64,000 nt of DNA. Source: Paraburkholderia bryophila. Its GTDB lineage: Bacteria > Pseudomonadota > Gammaproteobacteria > Burkholderiales > Burkholderiaceae. Below the pieces are notes generated by a model. The model was not told the origin of the DNA, did not search any database, and saw nothing but the letters and a program-made list of their open reading frames with translations. The stretch spans positions 2,966,001 to 3,030,000 of the forward strand of contig NZ_JACCAS010000002.1 in assembly GCF_013409255.1 (NCBI RefSeq), in the 5' to 3' direction. Positions 42,784-52,522 of this stretch are shown here, in pieces. Numbering within the stretch: the stretch's first letter is position 1; every line of letters starts with the position of its first letter. A program made the position numbers and the translations under genes.

Positions 42784-43632
42784 ATGAAGAAGATTGCCCT
42801 GAGTGGCGCCGGTGGTCAGCTAGGCGCCGTGGTGCGCGCGGCGTTGGTCGCACGCGGTACGCCGTTGCGTTCTGCCGCGGGCTCGAAGCCGCTCACACCG
42901 CTGGTGGATGGCGAAGACGTGATGCACGGCGATCTGCGCGACCCGGCGATCGTCGATCGTCTGCTGGACGGCGTGGATGTGCTGATTCATTTCGCGGGGA
43001 CCAGCGTGGAGCGTCCGCTGCCCGAAATCATCGACAACAATCTGCGCGCGCTGGTCGAAGTCTACGAAGGCGCGCGCCGGCAAGGCGTGCGGCGCATCGT
43101 GTTCGCCAGTTCGAATCACGCGATCGGCATGTACCCGGTCACCGAGCATCTGGAGCTCGACTGCGCGTTGCGTCCGGACGGTTTCTACGGCCTGAGTAAG
43201 GTGTGGGGCGAAGCGCTGGCGCGCATGTACTGGGACAAGCATGGTATCGAAAGCATTTGCGTGCGGATCGGCAGTTGCCTCGAGCGACCGACCGAGCCGC
43301 GCCATCTGAGCACCTGGTTCGGTCATCGCGATCTGCTGCATTTTCTCGACCGTTGTGTCGAAGCGGAAGACGTCGGCTTCCTGACGATCTGGGGCGTGTC
43401 CGCCAACACGCGTAGCTGGTGGGACAACAGCGGCGCCGAGCGTCTGGGCTATCAGCCGACGCAGGACGCCGAAGCCTTCGCCGAAGAGATTCTCGCGCGC
43501 CCGAATCCGCTCGATGCGTTGGGTCAGCGTTTCCAGGGCGGCAGCTTCGTCGGCATCGACTATTCGCGCACGGACGAGGGCGCCGGTCCCGACCGTTCAG
43601 GCTCGGCCGCGTCGGCAGCCCGGCCCGTTTGA
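42784..43632 (+). CDS. udh: Uronate dehydrogenase (NAD-dependent), paralogue 1
   Basis: A 282-residue short-chain dehydrogenase/epimerase-fold enzyme. The NAD motif is ALSGAGGQLGAVVRAAL (Gly-x-x-Gly-x-x-Gly near residue 7), and the active-site region has FASSNHAIGMYPV and the catalytic pair in YGLSK (Tyr-x-x-x-Lys). The C-terminal GQRFQGGSFVG resembles that of the second copy. It oxidises galacturonate or glucuronate to the aldarolactone. It is followed after 28 bp by an ExuT-like permease, with which it forms an operon. The Ser/Ala-rich C-terminal tail is not conserved in paralogue 2. Confidence 0.85.
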   Translation: MKKIALSGAGGQLGAVVRAALVARGTPLRSAAGSKPLTPLVDGEDVMHGDLRDPAIVDRLLDGVDVLIHFAGTSVERPLPEIIDNNLRALVEVYEGARRQGVRRIVFASSNHAIGMYPVTEHLELDCALRPDGFYGLSKVWGEALARMYWDKHGIESICVRIGSCLERPTEPRHLSTWFGHRDLLHFLDRCVEAEDVGFLTIWGVSANTRSWWDNSGAERLGYQPTQDAEAFAEEILARPNPLDALGQRFQGGSFVGIDYSRTDEGAGPDRSGSAASAARPV

Positions 43633-43660
43633 CCGGTCAGAGATTCGAGGAGACGTAGTC

Positions 43661-44959
43661 ATGAAAATCAAGGGCATCCGCTGGTGGATGGTCAGCCTGG
43701 TCGCGGCCGGACTCATCATCAATTACCTCGCGCGCAATACGCTGTCGGTGGCGGCGCCGACGTTGATGAAGGACCTCAACATCACCACTGCGCAGTACGC
43801 GAACGTGGTCGTCGCGTGGCAGCTCTGTTACGCGTTCATGCAGCCGGTCGCGGGCTTCGTGCTCGATACCGTCGGTACCAAGCTCGGCTTCGCGGTGTTC
43901 GCGCTGGCGTGGTCGCTGGCATGCGCGGCGGCGGCGTGGTCGACCGGCTGGCGCAGCCTCGCGTTCTTCCGCGGCGTGCTCGGTCTTGCCGAGGCGGCCG
44001 GTATTCCAGCCGGCGTCAAGGCAACCAGCGAATGGTTTCCGGCCAAGGAGCGGTCAGTCGCGATCGGCTGGTTCAACATCGGCTCGTCGATCGGTGCGCT
44101 GCTGGCGCCGCCGCTGGTGGTGTGGGCCTTGCTGCACGGCGAGTGGCAACTGGCGTTCGTGATTGTCGGCGTGGCGGGGATCGTCTGGAGCGTGCTGTGG
44201 ATGGTGCTTTACAAGCATCCGCGCCAGCAGAAGCTGCTGGGCGATGCGGAACGCGACTACATTCTGAGCGGCCAGGAAGCGAAGCATAGCGACGACCTCG
44301 GCGCCGTGAAGCGCAGCCGCTTCGCGATGCTCGGCAGCCGCGACTTCTGGGCGATCGGCATTCCGCGCATTCTGTCGGAGCCGGCATGGCAGACCTTCAA
44401 CGCATGGATTCCGCTGTACATGATGACCGAGCGTCACATGAACCTGAAGGAAGTCGCGCTGTATGCGTGGATGCCGTTCCTTGCCGCGGATATCGGCTGC
44501 GTGCTCGGCGGTTACCTCAGCCCGCTGTTTCACAAGTACGCGAAGGTCTCGCTGTTCACGTCGCGCAAGCTGGTGTTCGTGGTCGGCGCGCTGTGCATGA
44601 TCGGACCGGCGTGCGTGGGTCTGGTGGCGAGTCCTTACGCGGCGGTGGCGCTGCTGTGCGTTGGTGGCTTCGCGCATCAGACCTTGTCGGGTGCGCTGTA
44701 CGCGATCACGTCGGATATGTTCGGCAAGAACGAAGTCGCTACCGCAACCGGCATGGGCGGCATGGCGGGCTACCTGGGCGCCGCGGCGTTCACGGCGCTG
44801 TTCGGTGTGCTGGTTACCCGGATCGGTTATAGCCCGTTGTTCGTCGTGCTGGCGGTGTTCGATATCGTGGCCGCCGGTGTGGTTTGCCTGCTAGCCAAGA
44901 GCCCGGAAAAGGCGCCGCCCGAGCCGCATTGGGCGGCAGCGGGAGCGGTGGTGAAGTGA
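43661..44959 (+). CDS. MFS hexuronate transporter (ExuT-like)
   Basis: A 432-residue permease from ATG 43661 with GAGGAGA upstream; a longer frame from 43514 overlaps udh1. Twelve helices are expected. NYLARNTLSVAAPTLMKDLN is the anion:cation symporter signature seen in ExuT and GudP; the block SEWFPAKERSVAIGWFN is also typical. It should import galacturonate or glucuronate for the adjacent dehydrogenase. Confidence 0.87.
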   Translation: MKIKGIRWWMVSLVAAGLIINYLARNTLSVAAPTLMKDLNITTAQYANVVVAWQLCYAFMQPVAGFVLDTVGTKLGFAVFALAWSLACAAAAWSTGWRSLAFFRGVLGLAEAAGIPAGVKATSEWFPAKERSVAIGWFNIGSSIGALLAPPLVVWALLHGEWQLAFVIVGVAGIVWSVLWMVLYKHPRQQKLLGDAERDYILSGQEAKHSDDLGAVKRSRFAMLGSRDFWAIGIPRILSEPAWQTFNAWIPLYMMTERHMNLKEVALYAWMPFLAADIGCVLGGYLSPLFHKYAKVSLFTSRKLVFVVGALCMIGPACVGLVASPYAAVALLCVGGFAHQTLSGALYAITSDMFGKNEVATATGMGGMAGYLGAAAFTALFGVLVTRIGYSPLFVVLAVFDIVAAGVVCLLAKSPEKAPPEPHWAAAGAVVK

Positions 44960-44974
44960 TGGACCGGTGGAAGT

Positions 44975-45006
44975 AAAAATGGGACGCCCGAAAGCGTCCC
45001 ATTTTT
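44975..45006. terminator. Bidirectional Rho-independent terminator
   Basis: AAAAATGGGACGC (44975-44987) pairs perfectly with GCGTCCCATTTTT (44994-45006) over the loop CCGAAA, and T continues to 45009. It ends the udh1-MFS operon on the plus strand. With its A-run it can also terminate the convergent polygalacturonase transcript. Confidence 0.9.
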
Positions 45007-45145
45007 TTTGCCGCAGTGGTGGGTTGAACCGGTTGAGCGAGAGGCGGGGTGCGAGGTGTGCTGAAGCCAACACGTTGCGCCCGCATCGAACCAACACATG
45101 GTCCGCGGCAGCCTGCACGCCGCGGACCTCGCAATCGTCAGCCTG

Positions 45146-47341
45146 TTAGCCTGTCAGCGCGCCGTTATACGTCACACCGGCGATCACCACATTGCTCAGC
45201 GTGATGGATTTCACGTTGTCCACGAAGAGCGGTCCCGGCACGGTGGCCGATACCGGTCCCGTGCAGATCGGCGTGCCGAGGTTGCAGTTCGAGATGGTCA
45301 CGCCGGTGATCGGCGGTACGCTGGGGATGGGCAACGGACCGTTGTAGTCCGCGGCGACCGGACCCTGCGCGACGATGGCCTGAAAACACGAACCCGACGT
45401 CGCCGGGAAGCCCGACGTCAACGCGTAGCTCACCGCACCCGACGTATTGGTCGCGTTCACGTTCGAGATGTTGACGTTGTTGATCGTCGCCGGGTTCCAG
45501 CGCACCGCATCGCCCGAGGGGCTGTAATCGCAGTCGAACGTGATCAGGCCGCCCTGGCCCGTCGACGGGTTGGCCGCGAGACCGACCGTACCGGTGCCGG
45601 CGACCGAGCCCGGATACGCCGAGCCGAGCGCGCCGCCGCCGTATTTGCCGGTCAGATTCACGCCGTTGGGCAGCGTGACGCCGTTGATCCACACGTTGTT
45701 GATAAACCCGCCACGGTTCATGTTGGTCTTGAAGCGAAGCGCGATGTTCAGCGGATTGCTCGCCCAGTTCGCGTTCTGCATGGTCAGATTGCGGGCGTAG
45801 ACGTTCTGCACGCCCGCGCTCATTTCGCTGCCGATCGTGAGGCCGCCGTGGCCGCTTTGCATCGTGCAATTCTGGACCACGATGTTCTGCATCGGGCCGT
45901 ACTGCGTGTCGAGACACTTGCCGGACTTGATCGCGATGCAGTCGTCGCCGGTATTGAACTGGACGTTCTGCACCAGCACGTAGTTGCAGGCGTCCGGATC
46001 GAAGCCGTCGTTGTTCGGGCCGATGCTGTCCGCGAACACGCCGTCGATCAGCACGTTCGTGCAATCGGTCGGATGATGCTGCCAGAACGGCGTGTTTTGC
46101 GTGTGATAGTTCTGCAGCAACACGTTCGTGCAACCGATGAACTCGACCATGCACGGCCGCAGAAAATGGCCGAGGCCGAAGACGCGATTCAGCACCGGCA
46201 CGCCGAGTTCCGACAGCGCCGGCAAATAGTTCTGATCCTGATTCCAGCCCGACGCGGTGAGCAGCGTCATCAGCGTCGTCGTGGTGCCATCCTGATTCGT
46301 GAACGAGACGTTGGTCTGCGGATTCGTGATCTGCGCGGCGGGCAGACTCGTCAGCGCGGTGTTGCCCGGGTAGGTGGCGCCGTTGGCCGAGTAGGCGGTG
46401 GTGCCCGTGTTCGCGTCGGCTTGCGAAACCGGTGCGCCGCCCGAAGCCGGTTTCACGTAACCGTACTCGCCGCTCGTGCCTTTGAAGGTCCACCAGCACG
46501 ACGTCGGCGCCTTGGTGCTCAGCTGCATCGGCGTCATGGACTGACCGTTGAGGACGCAGGTGTTGTCGTCGGCGGTCAGCGCGATGTTGGTCTGCTGGTA
46601 CGCATAGATCGGCGCGCCGAAGTTCAGGCAGTCGTTGGCCTGCCAGCGCGACCAGAACAGATTGCCGTTCGCCGTCGTGTAGGGACCGCTCTTCGCGTAG
46701 TCGACCGGGTTGGGGCTGAAATAGATCGTGCAGCCCGAGCTCAGATGGAAATTCACGTTGCTCAGCAGCACGATCGGGCCGCCGCAATACCAGTTGCCGG
46801 CCGGCACCACGACGCGGCCGCCGCCCGCCGCATGCGCAGCCTGAATCGCGGCATTGAACGCGGCGTACGAGTCGTAAACCGTGTCCGTCATGTCGTACGG
46901 CACCATGATCGTCGAGCCCGGGCTTTGCGGCGATGCCGCGGCCTGCGAGCCGGTCACCCAGGGAATCGTGCCGCCCGGCCATGCGCTGGCCTGAATCAAC
47001 GCGGACGCTTGCAGCGTGCGTGCGCCGTAGCTCGTCACCTGGAAATCGACCGCTGGAAACATCGACGGTGTGATGCTGGCCAGCTTGTTGATGATCACGG
47101 TTGCCTGGCCGGTCGGCCCCCAGATCGGGTCCGCCGCCGCGACCGGTGCGCTCGGCGCCGGTGTCGAGGAACCTAACGAACCGCTGCCGCCGCCGCATCC
47201 GGGCAGGGTAGCGAACAGGCCCGCGCCCGCGGAGGTTCCTGCGAACACGAGGAATGACCGTCGTTTGGGGGAGTTAAGTTTGTCCTGTTCGCGGATTTTC
47301 GATGTCGCCGGATCGCCGCTGTTTTTATCGTGGATGGTCAC
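45146..47341 (-). CDS. Glycoside hydrolase family 28 polygalacturonase, Tat-type lipoprotein
   Basis: A 731-residue protein. The N-terminus combines twin arginines (PKRRSFLVFAGTSAGAG) with a lipobox-like LPGC, predicting Tat export followed by lipid anchoring. A Ser/Pro/Ala linker leads to a right-handed beta-helix. GH28 active-site blocks are present: NNDGFDPD, TGDDCIAIKSGK, GHGGLTIGSEM and RFKTN, giving the three catalytic Asp, the His and the Arg-x-Lys. It is longer than most GH28 enzymes (400-600). It releases galacturonate from pectin or oligogalacturonides and feeds the uronate pathway nearby. Confidence 0.88.
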   Translation of the reverse strand: MTIHDKNSGDPATSKIREQDKLNSPKRRSFLVFAGTSAGAGLFATLPGCGGGSGSLGSSTPAPSAPVAAADPIWGPTGQATVIINKLASITPSMFPAVDFQVTSYGARTLQASALIQASAWPGGTIPWVTGSQAAASPQSPGSTIMVPYDMTDTVYDSYAAFNAAIQAAHAAGGGRVVVPAGNWYCGGPIVLLSNVNFHLSSGCTIYFSPNPVDYAKSGPYTTANGNLFWSRWQANDCLNFGAPIYAYQQTNIALTADDNTCVLNGQSMTPMQLSTKAPTSCWWTFKGTSGEYGYVKPASGGAPVSQADANTGTTAYSANGATYPGNTALTSLPAAQITNPQTNVSFTNQDGTTTTLMTLLTASGWNQDQNYLPALSELGVPVLNRVFGLGHFLRPCMVEFIGCTNVLLQNYHTQNTPFWQHHPTDCTNVLIDGVFADSIGPNNDGFDPDACNYVLVQNVQFNTGDDCIAIKSGKCLDTQYGPMQNIVVQNCTMQSGHGGLTIGSEMSAGVQNVYARNLTMQNANWASNPLNIALRFKTNMNRGGFINNVWINGVTLPNGVNLTGKYGGGALGSAYPGSVAGTGTVGLAANPSTGQGGLITFDCDYSPSGDAVRWNPATINNVNISNVNATNTSGAVSYALTSGFPATSGSCFQAIVAQGPVAADYNGPLPIPSVPPITGVTISNCNLGTPICTGPVSATVPGPLFVDNVKSITLSNVVIAGVTYNGALTG

Positions 47342-47549
47342 GGATGTCTCCTTGCCCTATGCGGGCATCTGCTAGTCATGTTTGAGGGGATGAGGATCGT
47401 TGCTTCGGCGGAAGCGCTTGTCTGGTTATCAGTGATCCTGACTACTTTTTGTAAGAAAACTTGAGCGATGAAATGTCGCGCACGCACCGATCCATCCTGT
47501 CTATTGGCATAGAGCAGGGGGAGCGGTGCTGCGGGTGAGGACTTGCGGC

Positions 47550-48443
47550 TTAAGCGACCGGCTGGCCGATTTCGTGATTGGCCAGAATTTCCAGCGCGCG
47601 CACCATCGCGGAGTGGTCCCACGCCTTGCCGCCGTGCGCCACGCAGGCGTTGAACAACGCCTGGCACGTGGCGGTGTTCGGCAGCGACACGCCGAGCGCC
47701 TGCGCGGTCGAGAGCGCGAGGTTCAGATCCTTCTGGTGCAGTTCGATGCGGAAGCCTGGGTCGAAGCTGCGTTTGGTCATCCGTTCGCCGTGTACTTCGA
47801 GAATGCGCGACGACGCGAAGCCGCCCATCAGCGCTTCGCGCACGCGCGCCGGATCGACGCCGGCTTTCGAGGCGAGCAGCAGCGCTTCGCCGACCGCTTC
47901 GATAGTCGCGGCAACGATCACCTGATTCGCCACCTTGCACACCTGGCCGGCGCCGACCGCGCCGATCAGCGTGACGTTCTTGCCCATCATGTCGAACAGC
48001 GGCTTGACGCTGTCGAAGCTCGCGCTTTCGCCGCCCACCATGATGGTCAGCGAGCCGGCCTTGGCGCCGACTTCGCCGCCCGACACGGGCGCGTCCAGAT
48101 AGTCCGCGCCGCGCTCGCGCACGCGGGCCGCGAACTCGCGGGTGGCCATCGGCGAAATCGAGCTCATGTCGACCACGGTTTGTCCCGCGCGCAATGCGTC
48201 GGCGAGACCTTGTTCGCCGAACAGCACGCGTTCGACGTCCGGCGTATCGGGCACCATGATGAAAATCACGTCGGCCTGCGCGGCGACCGCGGCCGGGCTG
48301 TCACACGCGACGGCGCCGGCCTGGGTGAGATCGTCGGGCACGCCGCTGCGCGTGAAGGCGGCGAGCGGGACGCCGTTCTTGAGAAGGTTGGCGGCCATGG
48401 GCTTGCCCATGATGCCGAGTCCGATAAAGCCTGCTTTTTGCAT
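47550..48443 (-). CDS. garR: 2-hydroxy-3-oxopropionate (tartronate semialdehyde) reductase
   Basis: A 297-residue beta-hydroxyacid dehydrogenase. The NAD(P) motif is FIGLGIMGKPMAANLL, the substrate block DAPVSGGEVGAKAGSL, and the catalytic Lys lies in GAGQVCKVANQVIV. The C-terminal HQKDLNLAL is typical of GarR/GlxR. It reduces tartronate semialdehyde made by GarL to glycerate. It follows garL after 32 bp on the minus strand. Confidence 0.92.
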   Translation of the reverse strand: MQKAGFIGLGIMGKPMAANLLKNGVPLAAFTRSGVPDDLTQAGAVACDSPAAVAAQADVIFIMVPDTPDVERVLFGEQGLADALRAGQTVVDMSSISPMATREFAARVRERGADYLDAPVSGGEVGAKAGSLTIMVGGESASFDSVKPLFDMMGKNVTLIGAVGAGQVCKVANQVIVAATIEAVGEALLLASKAGVDPARVREALMGGFASSRILEVHGERMTKRSFDPGFRIELHQKDLNLALSTAQALGVSLPNTATCQALFNACVAHGGKAWDHSAMVRALEILANHEIGQPVA

Positions 48444-48475
48444 GGAGTGCTCCCAAGAGGTCGTGGCGGCCGTGG

Positions 48476-49276
48476 TTATGCCTGGCCTGCCTGTTTCTGC
48501 ATGAAGTGGTGTTGAACCGTCTGCGCGGCGTTTTTCAGCAGCCCGATGTCCGCGCAGACCGCGATCACGCGGCAGCCCATCGCGAGATACCGTTCGGCGT
48601 CGGCCTGGGCCGGCGCGAGGATGCCGCTGGCTTTGCCCACGGCCTGCGCGCGTTCGAACACGTGCGCGATCGCCTGTTGCACGTCCGGATGGTTCGGGTT
48701 GCCGAGCTGGCCGTACGCGGCCGCGAGGTCGGACGGGCCGACGAACACGGCGTCGACGCCGTCGACCGCGAGAATATCGTCGATCGCGTCGACGGCTTTG
48801 CGGCTTTCGATCTGCACGACCACGCAGACGTTGTCGTTGGCGATCTGGAAGTAGTCGGCCACGGTCGCGTAGCGATTGCCGCGCTGGCTCACCGACACGC
48901 CGCGAATGCCTTGCGGCGGATAACGCGTCGCTGCCACGGCGCGGGCCGCGTCGTCGGCGCTGTCGACGAACGGCACCAGGAAATTCGTGAAGCCGCTGTC
49001 GAGCAGTCGTTTGATAAACACGCTGTCGTTAGCCGGCGGCCGCACGACCGGTGCGCTCGCGCTGTCCTTGAGCGCCATCAACTGGGGGATCAGCGTCAGG
49101 ACGTCGTTGGGCGCGTGTTCGGCGTCCAGCAGCATCCAGTCGAAACCGATGATGCCGAGCAATTCCGTGACGACCGGACTCGCCAGCGACGCCCAGCAGC
49201 CGATCAAGGTGTCGCCTGCGCGAACGGCGTGGCGGAAACTGTTAGGTAAGGCCTGGTAGGGCGCGACGGCGGGCAT
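48476..49276 (-). CDS. garL: 5-keto-4-deoxy-D-glucarate aldolase
   Basis: A 266-residue HpcH/HpaI aldolase from ATG 49276 (GGAG upstream; an ATG at 49291 is weaker). It resembles E. coli GarL over its whole length: [16 protein letters not shown], then [14 protein letters not shown] and [21 protein letters not shown] blocks, [24 protein letters not shown]. Metal ligands Glu and Asp are in VQIES and FVGPSD. It cleaves 5-keto-4-deoxyglucarate to pyruvate and tartronate semialdehyde, which GarR reduces. It is divergent from the ketoglutarate semialdehyde dehydrogenase gene. Confidence 0.92.
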   Translation of the reverse strand: MPAVAPYQALPNSFRHAVRAGDTLIGCWASLASPVVTELLGIIGFDWMLLDAEHAPNDVLTLIPQLMALKDSASAPVVRPPANDSVFIKRLLDSGFTNFLVPFVDSADDAARAVAATRYPPQGIRGVSVSQRGNRYATVADYFQIANDNVCVVVQIESRKAVDAIDDILAVDGVDAVFVGPSDLAAAYGQLGNPNHPDVQQAIAHVFERAQAVGKASGILAPAQADAERYLAMGCRVIAVCADIGLLKNAAQTVQHHFMQKQAGQA

Positions 49277-49525
49277 GGGATATCTCCTCAAACGGCGATG
49301 AATCGGGCAAGCTCCGGCCGACGACCCGTCCAGTGAGCAGAACTCGAGCGATGCCGCTTGAGTTATAGGTCGTCGTATGTCTAAAAGCAGATTAGCATTG
49401 GGCCTCTATGTTGTAACGGCCACGTATACCCGAACTCGCCGTAGGAATGGTAGTTTGGGTTGCATGTAACCCTCTCCATGTTGTAGGATAACTTATATCT
49501 ACGGCAGTCTTTTTAAGGAAGCGAA
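49277..49525. promoter_or_regulatory. Divergent garL / aldehyde dehydrogenase control region with three operator-like motifs
   Basis: Motif copies are TTATAGGTCGTCGTATGT (49363-49380), TTGTAACGGCCACGTATAC (49411-49429, spaced variant) and TTGTAGGATAACTTATAT (49481-49498). The first and last match the window consensus at 14 of 18 positions. The last ends 27 bp before the dehydrogenase start. Confidence 0.6.
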
Positions 49526-51109
49526 ATGTCCATTACCGGCGAAATGCTGATCGGTCGCCAAGCCGTGCGCGGCGAGGAAAAATCCCTGCATGCGTTCAAT
49601 CCTGCCACGGGTGCCGACATCGCGGAGCCGGTTTTCGGCGGCGCTTCGGTGGCCGATGTCGGACGAGCTTGCGAGCTCGCGCAACAGGCGTTCGAGCCGT
49701 ACCGGCACTTGCCGCTGACGGTGCGCGCCGAGTTTCTCGAACGCATTGCCGACGGCATCACGGCGCTGGGCGACGCGCTGATCGAGCGCGCGCAGCAGGA
49801 GTCGGGGCTGCCGAAGGCGCGCCTCGAAGGCGAGCGCGGCCGCACGACGGGTCAGCTCAAGCTGTTCGCGCAAGTGGTGCGCGCCGGGCAGTGGCTTGAC
49901 GCAACGCTTGATTCACCGTTGCCGGAGCGCAAGCCGCTGCCGCGCTCCGATCTGCGGATGCAAAAGATTGCGCTCGGCCCGGTCGCGGTGTTCGGCGCCA
50001 GCAATTTCCCGTTGGCGTTTTCGGTGGCGGGTGGCGATACCGCGGCGGCGCTCGCGGCGGGTTGCCCGGTGGTGGTGAAGGCGCATCCGGCGCATCTGGG
50101 CACTTCGGAGATGGTCGGCCGGGTGATCCAGCGCGTCGCGCAGGACATGGACTTGCCCGAGGGCGTGTTCTCGCTGGTCGTCGGCGCGGGTAATGCGATC
50201 GGCGAAGCGTTGGTTGCGCATCCGGCGATCAAGGCGGTGGGCTTCACCGGTTCGCGCGCGGGCGGTGTGGCGCTGATGCGTATCGCGGCGGCGCGCGCCG
50301 AGCCGATTCCGGTCTACGCCGAAATGAGCAGCATCAACCCGGTGTTTCTGCTGTCGAACGCGCTGGCTGAGCGCGGCGAGAGCATCGCGCGCGGTTTCGT
50401 CGATTCGCTGGTGCTCGGCGCCGGGCAGTTCTGTACCAACCCGGGTCTGGCGATTGCCGTCGACGGCGACGCGCTCAAGAGCTTCGTCGCCGCGGCGTCC
50501 AGCGCATTGAGCGGCAAGCCGGCGCAGACCATGCTCACGTCCGGCATTCACGCGGCTTATGAAGCCGGCGAGGGCAAGCTGGCGGGAACCCAAGGCGTGG
50601 AGGCCGTCGCGCATGGCGTCGACGCGACCGGCCCGACGCAGGCGTGCGCCGCGTTGTTCGTAACCGACGCACAGACGTTCCTCGCCACCCCGGCGCTGGA
50701 AGACGAAGTGTTCGGCCCCACCTCGACGATCGTACGTTGCAAGGACGAGCAGGAAATGCTGGCGGTGGCCGAACATGTCGAAGGACAACTGACGGCCACG
50801 TTGCAGATGGATCGCGCGGATCTCGCGGCGGCGCACAAGCTGGTGCCGATTCTGGAGCGCAAGGCAGGGCGGATTCTGGTCAACGGTTTCCCGACCGGCG
50901 TCGAAGTCTCGCATGCCATGGTGCATGGCGGCCCGTTCCCGGCGACCTCGGATAGTCGCGCGACGTCGGTAGGCACGACCTCGATCGAGCGATTCCTGCG
51001 GCCGGTGTGCTACCAGGATTTCCCGGCGGAATTGCTGCCGGAGGCGTTGGCCGACGCGAATCCGCTGGATTTGTGGCGTCGCCGCGATGGGGAGATTACG
51101 CGGAGTTGA
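49526..51109 (+). CDS. 2,5-dioxovalerate (alpha-ketoglutarate semialdehyde) dehydrogenase, NADP-type
   Basis: A 527-residue aldehyde dehydrogenase with an AAGGAAG site upstream. NAD(P) binding shows [20 protein letters not shown] and FTGSRAGG. The catalytic Glu is in [11 protein letters not shown] and the nucleophile Cys in [18 protein letters not shown] and the 500+ length are typical of the KGSADH group. It oxidises the product of KdgD to 2-oxoglutarate, the final step of the oxidative uronate pathway. Confidence 0.9.
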   Translation: MSITGEMLIGRQAVRGEEKSLHAFNPATGADIAEPVFGGASVADVGRACELAQQAFEPYRHLPLTVRAEFLERIADGITALGDALIERAQQESGLPKARLEGERGRTTGQLKLFAQVVRAGQWLDATLDSPLPERKPLPRSDLRMQKIALGPVAVFGASNFPLAFSVAGGDTAAALAAGCPVVVKAHPAHLGTSEMVGRVIQRVAQDMDLPEGVFSLVVGAGNAIGEALVAHPAIKAVGFTGSRAGGVALMRIAAARAEPIPVYAEMSSINPVFLLSNALAERGESIARGFVDSLVLGAGQFCTNPGLAIAVDGDALKSFVAAASSALSGKPAQTMLTSGIHAAYEAGEGKLAGTQGVEAVAHGVDATGPTQACAALFVTDAQTFLATPALEDEVFGPTSTIVRCKDEQEMLAVAEHVEGQLTATLQMDRADLAAAHKLVPILERKAGRILVNGFPTGVEVSHAMVHGGPFPATSDSRATSVGTTSIERFLRPVCYQDFPAELLPEALADANPLDLWRRRDGEITRS

Positions 51110-51160
51110 GTGGCGGGCGCCGGTGTTTTTGCCGCGATCTCCGCGGCAAGATCGCCGACG

Positions 51161-52522
51161 CTAGCGCGGACGCCCCTTGTCGATCCACGCCTGCGTTTTC
51201 GTCATCGGCATGCGATAGCGGGCGCAGTTGTACGCCTCGAGATGCGCCAGCTCGGTGTTCAACATGGCGTTGAACACCGCCACATCGACCGGGGGAATCC
51301 CTGCCGCTTCGATCGCCTGAGCGAGCGTGGAACCGAAGAAAACGATCTGCCGGATCGCCTCGCCTAGGTGTTCGCGATAACGGGCCCGCAACGGGTCCGG
51401 TCCACCCATCGACTCGACAATGACCTGATATTTGTCGATCGAGCGGCGGTAGGTCCAGTCGAACAACTCGACCGCGAGCGACACATCGAGCCGTTCGTAG
51501 ACGCCAAGCATCGCTAGCGCGTAGTCGGTTTGTTCCACGTCCAGAAACGACAGCGGCGCGCAGTTCGACAGCATCAGCGGCATGTTGGCGCTCAGACGAC
51601 TGGTGCGCTTGTTGCCGTCCACGAAGGGCTGCAGATACGCCAGGTTCACCCACAGGAAGAACGCGGCTTCGACCGGATTGTGAACGCGCGTTGCTTTGTC
51701 GACGATTTGCCGCAGCATCTCTTCCAGCAGGTTGGGAACCTGAGAGGGCAGATACACCGAGCCGTGAATGTTGACGATCTTGCTGCGGATCGCGCCAAGA
51801 TCCGCCGGGTCCTGCAACAGATCGCGCATCAGCAGACTCTGCAGATTGCGCACGACGGGCACGGTCATGCCCTCGGTGGGGACCGCATCCACCATGAATT
51901 CAATCGCTTCCTTGTGGTTCAGCAGCATGGTCGCGTCGCGGTCATCGCTCTCGGAGCGGCCCCGCTCGAACAGTTCGCGGGTGTCCAGCCGGCTTTTGCG
52001 ATTCCCCTCCAACCGTGACGAGGACCAGGACAAGTCGATGAGCAACTGCTCCAGCACCTTGCGGGCATAGGTGCCGGCGGGTTGCTGATCCTTCGATTTG
52101 CCCTTTTCCTGAAGCTGCGCTGCCAACGACGCAGGGAGCAGGCTGCTCACGTTCGGCTGATAGCCGTCGACGAAAACGCGTTGATAGGAAACGGGCTTAC
52201 GGGTGCCGAGGGGAGCGGACAGCGCGGCGACGAGTTCCGTGGACTGATAGCACCAGGCGGGTGAGTCTCGTGCCTCCTGCTGATCTTGCGCGATCGTGGG
52301 AGTGGCTGACGGGAGGGGCGAAATCCGGTAGGTAACCGCCCGGCCGGCCCCGTTCCGTTCGAGTACGCCCGTTGCGACGAGCCGTGCCAAGGCACGGTTC
52401 ACGGTGGGCCTCGGGCGGTTCACATGCGTCTGGATGGCGCCGGCGGAAACGCCCGCCGCGCCCGCTTCAAGTTCTCGCGCAATGTAGTCGACGATAAGGT
52501 TCAAGGAGGGCTGGGCGGGCAT
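51161..52522 (-). CDS. Fic-domain protein with N-terminal winged helix and a His-to-Gln substitution in the Fic motif
   Basis: A 453-residue protein. An N-terminal winged helix (about residues 1-70, with VNRPRPTVNRALARLVATGV) is followed by a Fic core. The inhibitory motif (S/T)xxxE(G/N) reads SSRLEG (168-173). The Fic motif reads LQPFVDGNKRTSR: Gln298 replaces the catalytic His of HPFxxGN. Fic enzymes usually AMPylate target proteins with that His as base, so activity is doubtful or altered. It stands alone among uronate genes with an AT-rich repeat-filled promoter region. Self-regulation by the winged helix is plausible. Confidence 0.88.
   Translation of the reverse strand: MPAQPSLNLIVDYIARELEAGAAGVSAGAIQTHVNRPRPTVNRALARLVATGVLERNGAGRAVTYRISPLPSATPTIAQDQQEARDSPAWCYQSTELVAALSAPLGTRKPVSYQRVFVDGYQPNVSSLLPASLAAQLQEKGKSKDQQPAGTYARKVLEQLLIDLSWSSSRLEGNRKSRLDTRELFERGRSESDDRDATMLLNHKEAIEFMVDAVPTEGMTVPVVRNLQSLLMRDLLQDPADLGAIRSKIVNIHGSVYLPSQVPNLLEEMLRQIVDKATRVHNPVEAAFFLWVNLAYLQPFVDGNKRTSRLSANMPLMLSNCAPLSFLDVEQTDYALAMLGVYERLDVSLAVELFDWTYRRSIDKYQVIVESMGGPDPLRARYREHLGEAIRQIVFFGSTLAQAIEAAGIPPVDVAVFNAMLNTELAHLEAYNCARYRMPMTKTQAWIDKGRPR

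Noticed and set aside
45098..47176. Long plus-strand frame opposite the polygalacturonase gene
   Set aside because: Antisense shadow rich in Arg, Val and His; the minus-strand frame has complete GH28 motifs and a signal peptide.
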